From positions 1,798,001 to 1,862,000 of the forward strand of contig NZ_CP029287.2 in assembly GCF_003201675.2 (NCBI RefSeq): 64,000 nt of DNA, written 5' to 3'. Positions 44,523 through 53,844 of this stretch are shown in pieces. The number at the start of each line of letters is the position of its first letter. Within the stretch, counting starts at the first letter, position 1. Under the pieces are notes generated by a model. It saw only the letters and a list, made by a program, of their open reading frames with translations. It had not been told where the DNA came from and did not search any database. Origin of the DNA: Metallosphaera hakonensis JCM 8857 = DSM 7519 (GTDB taxonomy: Archaea; Thermoproteota; Thermoprotei_A; Sulfolobales; Sulfolobaceae). A program made the translations under genes and the position numbers.

Positions 44523-46460
44523 TTGATGAAGCCCTTCACCCACTTGGGTCCATTGAGGTTTCTGTATAGGTATGTGGACCTTGTTGTGATATTTGCCGTG
44601 ATCCTACTGATTTTTCATGAAATTCTGATGGGATATGTGGGATATTTGGATTTTTCAACGTTACCTTCCTTTGTACCCGTATACCCCGTCCTCTCTCTAT
44701 CAGGGGTTTCGTTATCACCGGGCGTTTTCTCGGTTAACCTTAATCCCGGTCTTACCCTGATCCTGTCGATCCTGACTGCTGTGGGGAGTTACGGATCGAA
44801 CGTGTTTTACTTCCTCTACCTTTTGTTCTTTGCCTTTGGCATAAGGGCTTTGGCGTCGTCTTTCACTAGGGATAAGACGTTGATCGTTACCGCCACGCTT
44901 GTGGGCGTACTGAACCCAGGAACGCTCACTGTGATCATTGACTCTCCGACCACTCTATACGTTGCCCCGATCTCCTGGTTTCTTGCCTACTACTATAGAT
45001 ACAGGATACAGGGAGAGGGAAAACTAATCTACTCTATCCTCCCCCTCACCGTTCTAGGTTTGTACGGACCCCCCATTCCCTCCCTTATCCTGTCACTGTT
45101 GGCAGTTGAGATTTGGAGATTCCATGTGAAGGGATTGAGGATCTCTGACTTCGTCTCACCTCTCCTCGTTTTAGGGGCGTTCTCCTTGATACATGCGAAC
45201 GCTGTTTACTTAGTCCTAACAGGGGGAGCAGAGTACAAGACCCTCGCCCATACTGCAACGTTCACACTGACAAGAAGTCCAAGTTTCAACTTGGTTCAGA
45301 TCCTCGGTACGCTGATTGGGATCTCTGTGACGCAACTTCATAACTACTTCTCGAGCGTGGAAATAGCTTCACTGACACTCGTCACATTAACGGGATTTGG
45401 TGCTCTTTACCTGGCTCTGAAGAAGAAGGTATACTTCCCCATGATCTTTGGACTCCTTCTCTTCGCAGTGAGCAGCTATCAACAGAACTATCTGGGCGTT
45501 TTCAGTCTAATACACGACACTGTTTTCGGGGGAATTGATCCCTATGAGTATAACCCCATGGTTGGATTTCTTCTGGCCATGGTGATAGCTAACCTGTCCA
45601 AAGACCTCATAAGTAGGACCCTTACAGTCGTGGCTCTTGTGGCCGTGATAGTTACGGGATCTTTCGCCTTTTCCCTTTTCGCCTCCATATGGCATCCGGT
45701 GTCCCTGCCCAGTTACGTGGTTCGGGCGTACGATTCCCTCTATAATGGTTCTCAGGGCGAGACTGTGTTCATCTTCCCCCCAAGTCTCAAGTTGTATTTG
45801 CCAGTGTATAAGCCCTTAGGGAATTACCCATTCAGCCCACCACCCCAGGTCTTTTGGTATAGTAAGGGTTCAATTGTTGTAGACAACGTCCCAACCGATC
45901 CAGAAAATCCCTACACTGCCTTCTACGTTGAGACCGACCTCTACAATACGACCGAGATGGTTCAACTGGCCCAAGAGCTTGGGATAGTCAAGCTCTTGAT
46001 TGAGAGCCCTCTCACCTTTTTGGGCCCATCTATCTATTATTCCACTCCTGGCAACTACTCGGAGAGCATAATCCTTGCGCTCTCAGGTTACATCTTTTAC
46101 GTTCCTAAACCACAGAACCTATCAAACGTTTCAGTCACTTACGAGGGCGGAGGTTTAACAGTGCTGAAACTTAACGTGAAACCGGACTACAGAGTATCAC
46201 CGCTGTGGTATGGCCTAGAGATTACCCCCCTAAGAAACGTTTCTGCCTTAATCACACCGGTTGGATACGGAACTTCTCCAATCTCCCCGTATCCGCAGGT
46301 GGACTACCACGGACAGGTCGAGGTTTTCCCCTACGGATCTAAACCCTTTGTGATTTCATCGTGGTACGTGGTGTTCAACTGGGTTAGCAACTTGGTGGTC
46401 ATCCTTTTCTGGGCCTCACCTTTCCTTGCAAAACTGCTATCACGAAGGAGAGCAAAGTAA
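44523..46460 (+). CDS. Large multi-span membrane protein with external domain, GT-C-like layout
   Basis: 645 residues. Residues 1-400 hold about ten to twelve hydrophobic helices (YVDLVVIFAVILLIFHEILM, LTLILSILTAVGSYGSNVFY, ISWFLAYYYRYRIQ, TLTVVALVAVIVTGSFAFSL). Residues 400-610 form a soluble, strand-rich external domain with sequons (YNTTEM, NYSES, NVSVTYEG, RNVSAL), and a final helix (NWVSNLVVILFWASPFLAKL) ends in SRRRAK. The layout resembles GT-C enzymes such as oligosaccharyltransferases or YfhO-type proteins, but I see no WWDYG-like motif. The gene overlaps the end of the opposite gene by 62 bp, and that gene has the same layout. A role in surface glycan assembly is inference. Confidence 0.7.
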   Translation: MMKPFTHLGPLRFLYRYVDLVVIFAVILLIFHEILMGYVGYLDFSTLPSFVPVYPVLSLSGVSLSPGVFSVNLNPGLTLILSILTAVGSYGSNVFYFLYLLFFAFGIRALASSFTRDKTLIVTATLVGVLNPGTLTVIIDSPTTLYVAPISWFLAYYYRYRIQGEGKLIYSILPLTVLGLYGPPIPSLILSLLAVEIWRFHVKGLRISDFVSPLLVLGAFSLIHANAVYLVLTGGAEYKTLAHTATFTLTRSPSFNLVQILGTLIGISVTQLHNYFSSVEIASLTLVTLTGFGALYLALKKKVYFPMIFGLLLFAVSSYQQNYLGVFSLIHDTVFGGIDPYEYNPMVGFLLAMVIANLSKDLISRTLTVVALVAVIVTGSFAFSLFASIWHPVSLPSYVVRAYDSLYNGSQGETVFIFPPSLKLYLPVYKPLGNYPFSPPPQVFWYSKGSIVVDNVPTDPENPYTAFYVETDLYNTTEMVQLAQELGIVKLLIESPLTFLGPSIYYSTPGNYSESIILALSGYIFYVPKPQNLSNVSVTYEGGGLTVLKLNVKPDYRVSPLWYGLEITPLRNVSALITPVGYGTSPISPYPQVDYHGQVEVFPYGSKPFVISSWYVVFNWVSNLVVILFWASPFLAKLLSRRRAK

Positions 46461-49017
46461 CGTATGTGCCAATGACGAGATACGCCTCTCCTGGGAAAGT
46501 GAACTGAACTACGTTTACTCCAGCCGGGAAGGTATAGTTTCCTGAGAGCTCGGGTTTACCGTTAACCTTCACTATACTGTTCATGGTTATGAGGTAGAGG
46601 CTGACGTTAACGTTTGACTTAATTACCTCTGTTACGCCGCCCAGGGTCTGCCTAGTTATGGTAGACAGAGAAACACTGTAGGGTTTCCCGAGTATTACCA
46701 AAGTTTTCCCGTTCTCTTTCAGTGCCAAGTAGGTTACGTTGACCTTGCCAACACCAGTTAGGGTTAGGTTGTTTAGAACAACGAAGCTTCCGTTTACTAC
46801 TTCCCTACCGTTCACATAGATCTTCGTCAGGGGCCCCAATATCAGGGTTCCGTTAACGGGTTTGGTGGGGTAAAAGGTTACGTTGTAGGGTTGAGTGGAA
46901 TTCCACGAGACGTAATCTCTCGTAATATTGATGGGAACGAACTTGTTTAGACTGACGTTGAGAGAGACTTGGTTCCTTATTGGAAGTTCTAGACCGAATT
47001 CCCTTGCGTCTTTCCAGGGGAGGGTAGTGTTGATGAAGAAAGGATAGAATCGATTGCCCACTTTCTCGCCCTCCAGGAATGTGAAATTACCTACCCTCGC
47101 AAAGGCCAGCGAGAGTGAGAACTTACCTGGAAGGTTCACAGGTTCTGCGGTTCCAAGCAGTCTAGTCTCCCTGCCGAAAAGGTAAACCGGATAATGTCCC
47201 CCTAACCATACCTCCACGAAGGTGGAGTTAGAGCCCAGTATCACCGCGGGATAAGGAAGGTAGGACGTCCAGTTACCTGAAAAGTTAACTACGAAACTCT
47301 CATTTGGGGCTTTCCACAGAATACGCTGTTCGCTTGATATGGAGGTAATAAGGGAGCCGTTCACTAGTAGGTCTGAGGTCTTATTATATTCGCTGAAATT
47401 GAAGGGAATGGGTATCGTCTCGGGAACCCAGGAACCGTTTACCTGTATCACGTTATTTGGGGGAAGAGGATAAACAGAGACCGGGAAGCCCGTGTAATTC
47501 ACGTTCTTCATCACCTTACCGTGAGATATGACGTACTGGATGAAGTTTAAGGGAAGCTGTGTAAAGTTAATGGGTGCACTTGACAGGAGCGGGTAACTAT
47601 CGTTCCACCAAACTAGGGTAGCGTTCTCTATCTCTCCATCTATTTTCGTGATGTTGGAGGGAACCTGAGCCACGGAATAATGGGAAAATTGAAGGAAGGA
47701 ACCGAGCAGTAATATGGAGACGATCACGGCGCTGGCTACTTTCCTGATGTCTGTGTCCTTGAATAGGAGAAGCGTGGAGAGAATCGCAATGGGATAGAAC
47801 GCGTATGAGAGGGGAAGGCCCGAAAGCATGTAGATCAGGCTAAGGAGGGGCACTATAACTTTCCCTCTCTCGAACTTAGCAAGGAGAACCAGAACCGGGA
47901 TAAGGAGGGCAAAAGAGGAGGTTATCTCCACTGACTCAGTTGGGAAACCGAAGATCAGGTAGGGAAGCAACCAGAACGCGTTTGCTCCCACCATTCCTAG
48001 AATTAACCAAGGGAAGTTCTTCTCTCTGACGGAGAGAAGTCCCGCGGAGATGAGAAAGAAAGGAAAGGACGAGCCTATCATGGAGGAGACCATAATCGCG
48101 GGGTACTTGATCTCGTTCCTTACCTTTAAGGTAAGGAGGAGACCGGTCACGGGGAGAACGGAGTAACCTAGAAGAAGATATGGGTAAGGGAAGGGAGAGA
48201 GGAGCTGGTAAACGAGTGCAGGCAACCAAGGCTTTGGGATACCCAATCTCTTGAAGAGGAAGTAACTGGCTTCCCCAGAGAGGAGAGCCAAGAGGGCGAT
48301 ATAGAGCCTCACGGAAAGGAGATGCGAGAGGGGCCAAGTTCCCAAAATTGTGTTAACCTGAGGAAAGTAACCCGAGACTAACCAGAGGGAGAAGGGGTTA
48401 GAGGAAAAGTAAAAGGAATGCGGGTTCCACCAGTAATACTCTAGGGGGGTTGGAAAGAGGAGGGAACCGAGGGCGTAGGGAACGAACAAGAGTGGAGCTC
48501 TCAGCCTCACCCTCCTGTTCTCCAGAATGACTCCTATAACTCCAAAGAGGAGAGAGTAATATGCGACGGAGGAGAGTTGATCTGACAGCGCTTGATTGAA
48601 GAAGACTGCAGCGGAGATCAGAAAGACAAAGAACGTACCGAAGAATCCCCTCACCTCAACCTTGAGGTAAACCAGAGTTGGAACTAGGACGAGAAATGGG
48701 ACAATGAGGTATGTTGTGTAATCCAGGAAAACTAGACTGAACCCCATGGTTAGAAGAAATGAGGTTACCTTCCTTTCTAGGTAATAGGGTGCTATAGAAA
48801 TGAGGCCAGACACAACTAGGAGGAGATAGGATCCAGAGGTCACCGAGAATGGAAGAAGAGATATGGGGAGCGTGAGCGACAGGTCTGGATAAGTCAAGGA
48901 ATAGACACCAGCTATTACGATGAGGAGGCCAATCTTTTCAAGGAGGCCCATATCTAGAAATGAGACATATCCAGCGATAGCATCAAGAATTATTGCAGTG
49001 ATGTATGATCTCTCCAT
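46399..49017 (-). CDS. Large multi-span membrane protein with sequon-rich external domain
   Basis: 872 residues. About 12 helices occupy residues 1-450 (IGLLIVIAGVYSLTYPDLSL, FFGTFFVFLISAAVFFNQAL, LILGMVGANAFWLLPYLIFG). Residues ~455-840 are external and carry some twenty N-x-S/T sequons (ENATLVWWNDSY, NVNYTGF, NFSGNWTSY, NVSLNKF, NGTLILG). A C-terminal helix (YLVIGTYVTLLSFVIAVLQG) ends in KVRPRKG. Same plan as the convergent gene, with which it shares 62 bp at the 3' end. Likely a glycan-related integral enzyme or surface scaffold; not recognised. Confidence 0.7.
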   Translation of the reverse strand: MERSYITAIILDAIAGYVSFLDMGLLEKIGLLIVIAGVYSLTYPDLSLTLPISLLPFSVTSGSYLLLVVSGLISIAPYYLERKVTSFLLTMGFSLVFLDYTTYLIVPFLVLVPTLVYLKVEVRGFFGTFFVFLISAAVFFNQALSDQLSSVAYYSLLFGVIGVILENRRVRLRAPLLFVPYALGSLLFPTPLEYYWWNPHSFYFSSNPFSLWLVSGYFPQVNTILGTWPLSHLLSVRLYIALLALLSGEASYFLFKRLGIPKPWLPALVYQLLSPFPYPYLLLGYSVLPVTGLLLTLKVRNEIKYPAIMVSSMIGSSFPFFLISAGLLSVREKNFPWLILGMVGANAFWLLPYLIFGFPTESVEITSSFALLIPVLVLLAKFERGKVIVPLLSLIYMLSGLPLSYAFYPIAILSTLLLFKDTDIRKVASAVIVSILLLGSFLQFSHYSVAQVPSNITKIDGEIENATLVWWNDSYPLLSSAPINFTQLPLNFIQYVISHGKVMKNVNYTGFPVSVYPLPPNNVIQVNGSWVPETIPIPFNFSEYNKTSDLLVNGSLITSISSEQRILWKAPNESFVVNFSGNWTSYLPYPAVILGSNSTFVEVWLGGHYPVYLFGRETRLLGTAEPVNLPGKFSLSLAFARVGNFTFLEGEKVGNRFYPFFINTTLPWKDAREFGLELPIRNQVSLNVSLNKFVPINITRDYVSWNSTQPYNVTFYPTKPVNGTLILGPLTKIYVNGREVVNGSFVVLNNLTLTGVGKVNVTYLALKENGKTLVILGKPYSVSLSTITRQTLGGVTEVIKSNVNVSLYLITMNSIVKVNGKPELSGNYTFPAGVNVVQFTFPGEAYLVIGTYVTLLSFVIAVLQGKVRPRKG

Positions 49018-49105
49018 GGGGGAAGAAAAGAATCATCTGAATTTATAGTTGTTCGTATGGACTCATCTAGCGAGGAATAATAGGCCATAAAATCACCAAG
49101 AATTC

Positions 49106-49174
49106 GGGACTACCAGGTATGGTTGTGTTTTTACCTGAAAATAATGTTTTCCACACATCTATACAAGGGACCGG
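49106..49174. mobile_element. 70-bp IS256-related MITE, copy 5
   Basis: GGGACTACCAGGTATGGTTG ... CCACACATCTATACAAGGGA ccgg. Lies between the divergent membrane-protein and glycosyltransferase genes. Confidence 0.7.
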
Positions 49175-49251
49175 AATATTTATGTTGACTAGATGATCTA
49201 GAGGTTCTTTTAGATTAAGCTTTAAGTTAGACCAATTTGTATTTTCGTCCT

Positions 49252-50292
49252 ATGAAAGCTACGCTAGTGATTCACAGAGTTGCTAAAAGTGTAAGCGGCG
49301 AGGGATACGTGGTTAGGGTTACAGCCGAGCTCTTTAAAGAGAAGAGAGTGGAGACCACTATTTCTACCTTCTCTCCGCCTCTTGAAGACTTGGGTTTCCC
49401 ATACATTTCCGTAATTCCCTTTAAGTTAAGGAGATTCGACAAATATCAAAGGGTTTTCACTTATTTCTCCGCTAAGAGGACTAACCCAGATTTCTTTTTC
49501 AACGTCACTGCGCTTCCTCTCCCCCTATCTAACATCGCCAAGCATATTGTTTATGGGGTAGCGCCTGAGTTCTCGTCCGTTCCGTCTAAATATAGCACTT
49601 CGGCGATATGGAAAGCCTACCTTTTTCCCCTACGAGGATTATTGAACAAGTTCAAAGAAGAAGCCAAGAGAGCTATCTTCCTAGCGAACTCCAAGTACTC
49701 CTCAGAGGCAGTAAAGGAAATATATGGAGTTGAGCCTTCAGTTGTTTATCCTCCGGTGGATATAAGGGATTTCTTAAGAGCCTATCATGAGATAGGAGAT
49801 CCCTTCTTCGTTACAATTGGAAGGTTTGAACCAGGGAAAAGGCTTGACTTAGCCGTTCAACTTTCAGCTATGACAGGAATTAAAGGAATCATCGTGGGTT
49901 CCATGGAACATGAAGGTTACATGAGGAAGCTTGTTAAAATGAGTAAGAGATTAAATGCCAACGTTGAGTTTTTACCGAATTTAAAAAGAGATTCTTTGAT
50001 TCAAATAATGTCTAGGGCTTCCGTATACTTTCATCCCACTCCTGGAGAACACTTCGGTATTCCAATAGTGGAGGCCATGGCTTCGGGCCTTGTGCCAATA
50101 GTCCCAAAGGAAAGCGGGGGGTATGAGATAGTCCCAGAATTCAGTTATAGTAACCTCGATGAAGCCTCAGAAATGCTGAAGAACAACATGAACGCGGATG
50201 GATCGGTAAGAAGAGAATTAAAAGAGAGATCTCTTAAGTTTGATAAGGAAATATTTAAGGAGAAAATATGGAATATTATTTCTTCTATTTAA
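49252..50292 (+). CDS. Family 4 glycosyltransferase
   Basis: 346 residues from ATG 49252 (MKATLVIHRVAKSVSGEGYV); five codons upstream are rejected because a TATA-like TTTAAGTTA lies about 27 bp before this ATG. Donor domain: FFVTIGRFEPGKRLDLAVQL and the E-x7-E block PGEHFGIPIVEAMASGLVP, with YFHPTPGEHFG. The N-terminal domain includes RAIFLANSKYSSEAVKEIYG and VVYPPVD. The motif set is that of mannosyl/glucosyl transferases of GT4. Expected to act on a dolichol-linked or other surface glycan. Confidence 0.88.
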   Translation: MKATLVIHRVAKSVSGEGYVVRVTAELFKEKRVETTISTFSPPLEDLGFPYISVIPFKLRRFDKYQRVFTYFSAKRTNPDFFFNVTALPLPLSNIAKHIVYGVAPEFSSVPSKYSTSAIWKAYLFPLRGLLNKFKEEAKRAIFLANSKYSSEAVKEIYGVEPSVVYPPVDIRDFLRAYHEIGDPFFVTIGRFEPGKRLDLAVQLSAMTGIKGIIVGSMEHEGYMRKLVKMSKRLNANVEFLPNLKRDSLIQIMSRASVYFHPTPGEHFGIPIVEAMASGLVPIVPKESGGYEIVPEFSYSNLDEASEMLKNNMNADGSVRRELKERSLKFDKEIFKEKIWNIISSI

Positions 50293-50779
50293 TATAATAC
50301 TTCGTATCAAACTTGAATGGGTTGTACTAGTCCCTATTACAAGTTTCATTTGTATTAAGGAGATGTTTAAAATGAGGTTATTCTACATTCCTAGGGATTG
50401 TATTGATAATGGGTGAAAATGAGGTTATATCGTGAAGGTGAACATAAAGAATCTTAGGTTTAACCCCACGATTAGATGAGAACAGCCTATTATACTTCGT
50501 CAGACTTTAAAGGGCAAGGCAATCTCATTCAGTATTGACGTCCAGGGTTCGCCGCACCTCCTCACGCTGTACACGAGGTCATTCGCTCTCCTGGATATGG
50601 AGCGCAGGAACCTCTTCGCGTCCCACGTTAAGGTCTCGATGTCTGTGTAGATCTTCGAGTAGAGCTTTTTCTTGAGGATCGCCCAAGGTCCCTCAGCTGG
50701 GCTTTTGTCTGGGGAGTAGGGAGGTAGGTAAACGATCTCCACGCCCTTCTCCTCAAGGAACTCCCTCACTCGATTACCG

Positions 50780-50789
50780 TGAATTCTGG
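50780..50789. repeat. 10-bp target duplication of the MITE (TGAATTCTGG), left
   Basis: TGAATTCTGG occurs exactly at 50780-50789 and 50860-50869, on both sides of the 70-bp insertion. Confidence 0.85.
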
Positions 50790-50859
50790 GGGCTACCGGG
50801 TACAGTTGTGTATTTTACCTGAAAATGACGTTTCTTACACATCTATACATGGTAGCCTC
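50790..50859. mobile_element. 70-bp IS256-related MITE, reference copy
   Basis: Limits are proven by the interrupted transposase. The left end is GGGCTACCGGGTACAGTTGT, the right end reversed is GAGGCTACCATGTATAGATG. These match the two ends of the IS256-like elements at 5306-6613 and 29954-31268 (GGGGCTACCGGGTATAGATG and GGGGCTACCAGTTATAGTTG). It has no coding capacity. Confidence 0.9.
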
Positions 50860-50869
50860 TGAATTCTGG
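50860..50869. repeat. 10-bp target duplication of the MITE, right
   Basis: Exact copy of TGAATTCTGG at 50780-50789. Confidence 0.85.
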
Positions 50870-51649
50870 CGTTGTCCATCACTATCACGAACTTCTCGTC
50901 CTTTATGACCTTGCTCAAGTAGAGTATGATGTCTTCGGAGTTCAGTGAGGGCTTCTTGTACATGGAGTAGGTGAAGGCCATCCCTTCCTTACCAATGGTT
51001 ATCCCTCCAGCGACCGCGAACCTCTTGGGGTTGACCTTCACTCCTCCAATCCTCATCCAACCCTTGCCCTTGTTTACTGGGGACACGTAAGACTCGTCGA
51101 AGACGTGGACCTTATACCCTTCACCTATTTTTTTTAAAAGCTTCTCCCCTTGTTCCTCGACCCATCGCTCCACGGTCCCCTCATCCCTCACGTAGGTCCT
51201 CTTTCCCTTCTTGTACTTGAAACCCAACTTATTGAGGACCGGTCCCAAACTCCTGGGGTTGTACTTCACCCCGAACTCCCTCTCAATCACGTAAGCTACG
51301 AGCTTCAAGGTCCAGAAGTCGTAGTTCAACCCCGAATCCCTTGGGCTCTTCTCCAAGATCCGGACTAACTTCTCCTGGTCCTGATCCTTAATCTTCGTGG
51401 ATCCCTTCCTCGGTTTCGCGCTCAAATCCTCCCTCCTCAACCACTTGTACACCGTGAAGACCGACACGTCGTACTTCCTCGCCACCTGCTCTTTGCTCAT
51501 CCCGTTACTCACGTCTTTCACCGCGTTAATCCTCCTCTCCTCCTCCTGCTCCTTGTTAAGCCTTACTCCGTGCATTCTGGACTTGGGCATAATACACTAG
51601 TATTACTCATGAAATATAAATCTTGCCCTTCAAGGTCTGACGAAGTATA

Positions 51650-52010
51650 ACATATTTAACTGTTTTTGGACATATTTAACTAGAAGATCTAAGAATAGAC
51701 AAGAGATTCTGAATTTTTCCTCACATTGGGAGGGCATGCATAGCCCACCCTTCACGCCTCATCTTTAGAGGAGCTGGACGAAGGAGTCGAAGGTGATGAA
51801 CTTATTCCTCCCCTCCAAGAACTTCCTCATTGATAATACTATACAGAGAATACTATACAGTTAGTATTATAGCGCGTGAGAAACTTGTCTCCTCTCGTCT
51901 TCTTCGCGTGCAATTCAATCTTTCTCGTCCATCACAAGGAAATTAAACATATTTCCCCAACTTACGGAGAGATATACCCGTGTTTAAGAAATTTCCTCTT
52001 TATGAGTAAA
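51650..52010 (-). mobile_element. ISC1359-like remnant with deleted middle
   Basis: 51650-51830 matches (reversed) the transposase C-terminus and tail of the element at 16640-17960 (NKFITFDSFVQLL*, then GGTGGGCTATGCATGCCCTC). 51870-52010 matches its leader (GAAGAAGACGAGAGGAGAC..., AAATTTCTTAAACACGGGTA). The ~800 bp between are missing and replaced by AATACTATACAG repeats. One end abuts the IS630 element. Confidence 0.7.
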
Positions 52011-52092
52011 ACTGATGTAACATCACTGCAGAGCATCTCTCAAGTACAATTACATGAATAATCCTAAATAGCTACCTTCTCTAGACTATGAC

Positions 52093-53139
52093 ATGAATGA
52101 TTTTCCTGAAGTGTCAGTTATTATTACCGTGTATGACAGAGATAAATATATATATTCTGCTATAAACAGTGTATTAAATCAAACTTTAGACCCCAGCAAG
52201 TACGAGATATTAGTTGTTGGGAAATTAGAGAATAAAGAGATTTTAGATTTTTTGAGGAGGGAAAGAATAATGTTCATCGAAAACAAAGAGAGGGCGATTG
52301 GTCCTAAAATCGTTGATGCTTTAAAAATGGCCAAAGGTAGAATAATATCATTTCTTGAGGACGATGACCTATTTCATCCAGATAAACTAGAAACGGTCAT
52401 AGAGAACTTTTCACATGATAAAAAGATAGGGTTTATGTCTCATCCTTTACATATTATTGATAACGAAAATAATCATAACACCCTATCTAACACTGGTTAT
52501 CAAAGTATATATATAGACAAGAATAAGCCTGATAAGAAAGAAAGATTTCTTAAAGCGTGGAAACAGGGATCAAAAGCTAGATATACGGCATCTACAGTAA
52601 GCATTCTCAAGGACATTCTTGTGGAAAACATAGGTTATCTACAACATGTGAATTTCTCCCCTGATTCATTTTATATATTCGTTTCTTTTAAATCTAAATA
52701 TAACATGATTTATAGTGACAGGAATCTAGGAGATTTTAGGATGTCAATGCACTCCCTTAGTAAAAATTTAGAAGAATTAGGTAATTTCATAAAGCATAAA
52801 AAACTATATTCATTTTATTTTTGTCTTGATTATCTCAATTATAAGCAGATGCTTCAGGAAACCGAATTAAAGCAATTTATAACTGGCGCATCGTTATTTC
52901 ATAAAATATATTATAACATATATAATAGCAATAGAGACAATAGATGTTCGCTCTCAATGAATGAAATGTTTAAATGGATGATGGGAATTCCCGATTATTC
53001 TTTAAAGCACTGGTATGATAGATTCTACCCGTTTATCTCTAGAATGCCTTGGTTTATACGTCTCCAATTTATCAAGAAGAGTTTCGAGCGACATAGGAAA
53101 GGCTACTTGTCGTTATTAGAGGAAAGATCCATTTCTTAG
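52093..53139 (+). CDS. Family 2 glycosyltransferase, AT-rich
   Basis: 348 residues. GT-A fold start EVSVIITVYDRDKYIYSAIN then SVLNQTLDPSKYEILVV, with the metal-binding acidic cluster ISFLEDDDLFHPDKLE. The C-terminal part is helical (IKHKKLYSFYFCLDYLNYKQ) with no membrane span. It is markedly AT-rich and preceded by IS debris, like the gene at 34596, suggesting acquisition. Likely adds a sugar to a surface glycan; donor unknown. Confidence 0.85.
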   Translation: MNDFPEVSVIITVYDRDKYIYSAINSVLNQTLDPSKYEILVVGKLENKEILDFLRRERIMFIENKERAIGPKIVDALKMAKGRIISFLEDDDLFHPDKLETVIENFSHDKKIGFMSHPLHIIDNENNHNTLSNTGYQSIYIDKNKPDKKERFLKAWKQGSKARYTASTVSILKDILVENIGYLQHVNFSPDSFYIFVSFKSKYNMIYSDRNLGDFRMSMHSLSKNLEELGNFIKHKKLYSFYFCLDYLNYKQMLQETELKQFITGASLFHKIYYNIYNSNRDNRCSLSMNEMFKWMMGIPDYSLKHWYDRFYPFISRMPWFIRLQFIKKSFERHRKGYLSLLEERSIS

Positions 53140-53844
53140 GCGCCTAGGATAAATACTTGTTAATTTTTAAGTAATATGAAAAGAATAAATTATTTTATTT
53201 TAGTAAGCTAATAATACAATAAGAAGCTTATTAAGGTATATTATAATGGAAAACTTGATGTATTTGCAGAAAATCTTAGGGTTTCCTATATCTTCCCGTG
53301 TGTATCCAGAGTTAGAACGCCATAGAGTTTATAGAATGATCATGTCATCCTTGACCTTTACGTCGCCAAAGAAGTGGACCATTCGTCTTTTCATGGTCAA
53401 TTTAGCCATGTCCATTTACACCTTGATCGTAGAAGTAAAGGGGGATAATAAGGAGGATACTTCCGTCTATTCCTTATCACTGTGCTGCTATATGAAAAGT
53501 GAGCTTTACAAATGAAAAATCATAAACATTGAAAACCACTTTTCAATTCATATAGTTTATTTTAAAGAGGGTAATTTTGAGGTCTACCGACAACTGCTGA
53601 AGATTAAAAACTTCCATGGTACTACCAGATACCTATTATTCCCGTAGGGAAAATCATACAATTGTTTCCACAAAAATTTTACCTAGCATGATCCTTTTAC
53701 TCGAAGGTTTAATTGAAATATTGGACTTAGATTTACTGTAGTAATTACATAAAACCTCTTCTTGGCATTACTTTTACCTAATTTCAACTACATGATCCCT
53801 CTCACATTAAACTCTACAAATTAGAATATTAGAATATTTATAAT
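53140..53844. other. AT-rich intergenic region
   Basis: About 700 bp. A plus-strand frame at 53246-53515 lacks family resemblance and has two methionine-rich starts without promoter; I do not call it. GGATAAATACTTGTTA at about 53149 is a half-unit of the palindromic repeat. Confidence 0.4.

Larger units (their letters stand above)
50500..51590 (-). pseudogene. IS630-family transposase split by a 70-bp MITE
   Basis: Helix-turn-helix part NGMSKEQVARKYDVSVFTVY KWLRRE, then catalytic blocks HVFDESYVSP (D1), FVIVMDNARI (D2) and PPYSPDKSPAEGPW (E). Removing the MITE and one copy of the 10-bp duplication restores DNARIHGNRVREFLEEKGVE in frame, the standard motif of this family. So the gene was complete before the MITE arrived and has decayed little since. 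Confidence 0.9.
50493..51647 (-). mobile_element. IS630-family element (ISC1078-like), interrupted by a MITE
   Basis: Ends TACTTCGTCAGACTTTAAAG at 50493 and, reversed, TACTTCGTCAGACCTTGAAG at 51647, with TA on each side (50491-50492 and 51648-51649), the TA target duplication of the IS630/Tc1 group. Without the MITE and its duplication the length would be 1,075 bp. Confidence 0.9.

Noticed and set aside
53246-53515. 89-residue frame in AT-rich DNA
   Set aside because: No family resemblance, no clear start signal and several equally long out-of-frame readings; treated as chance.
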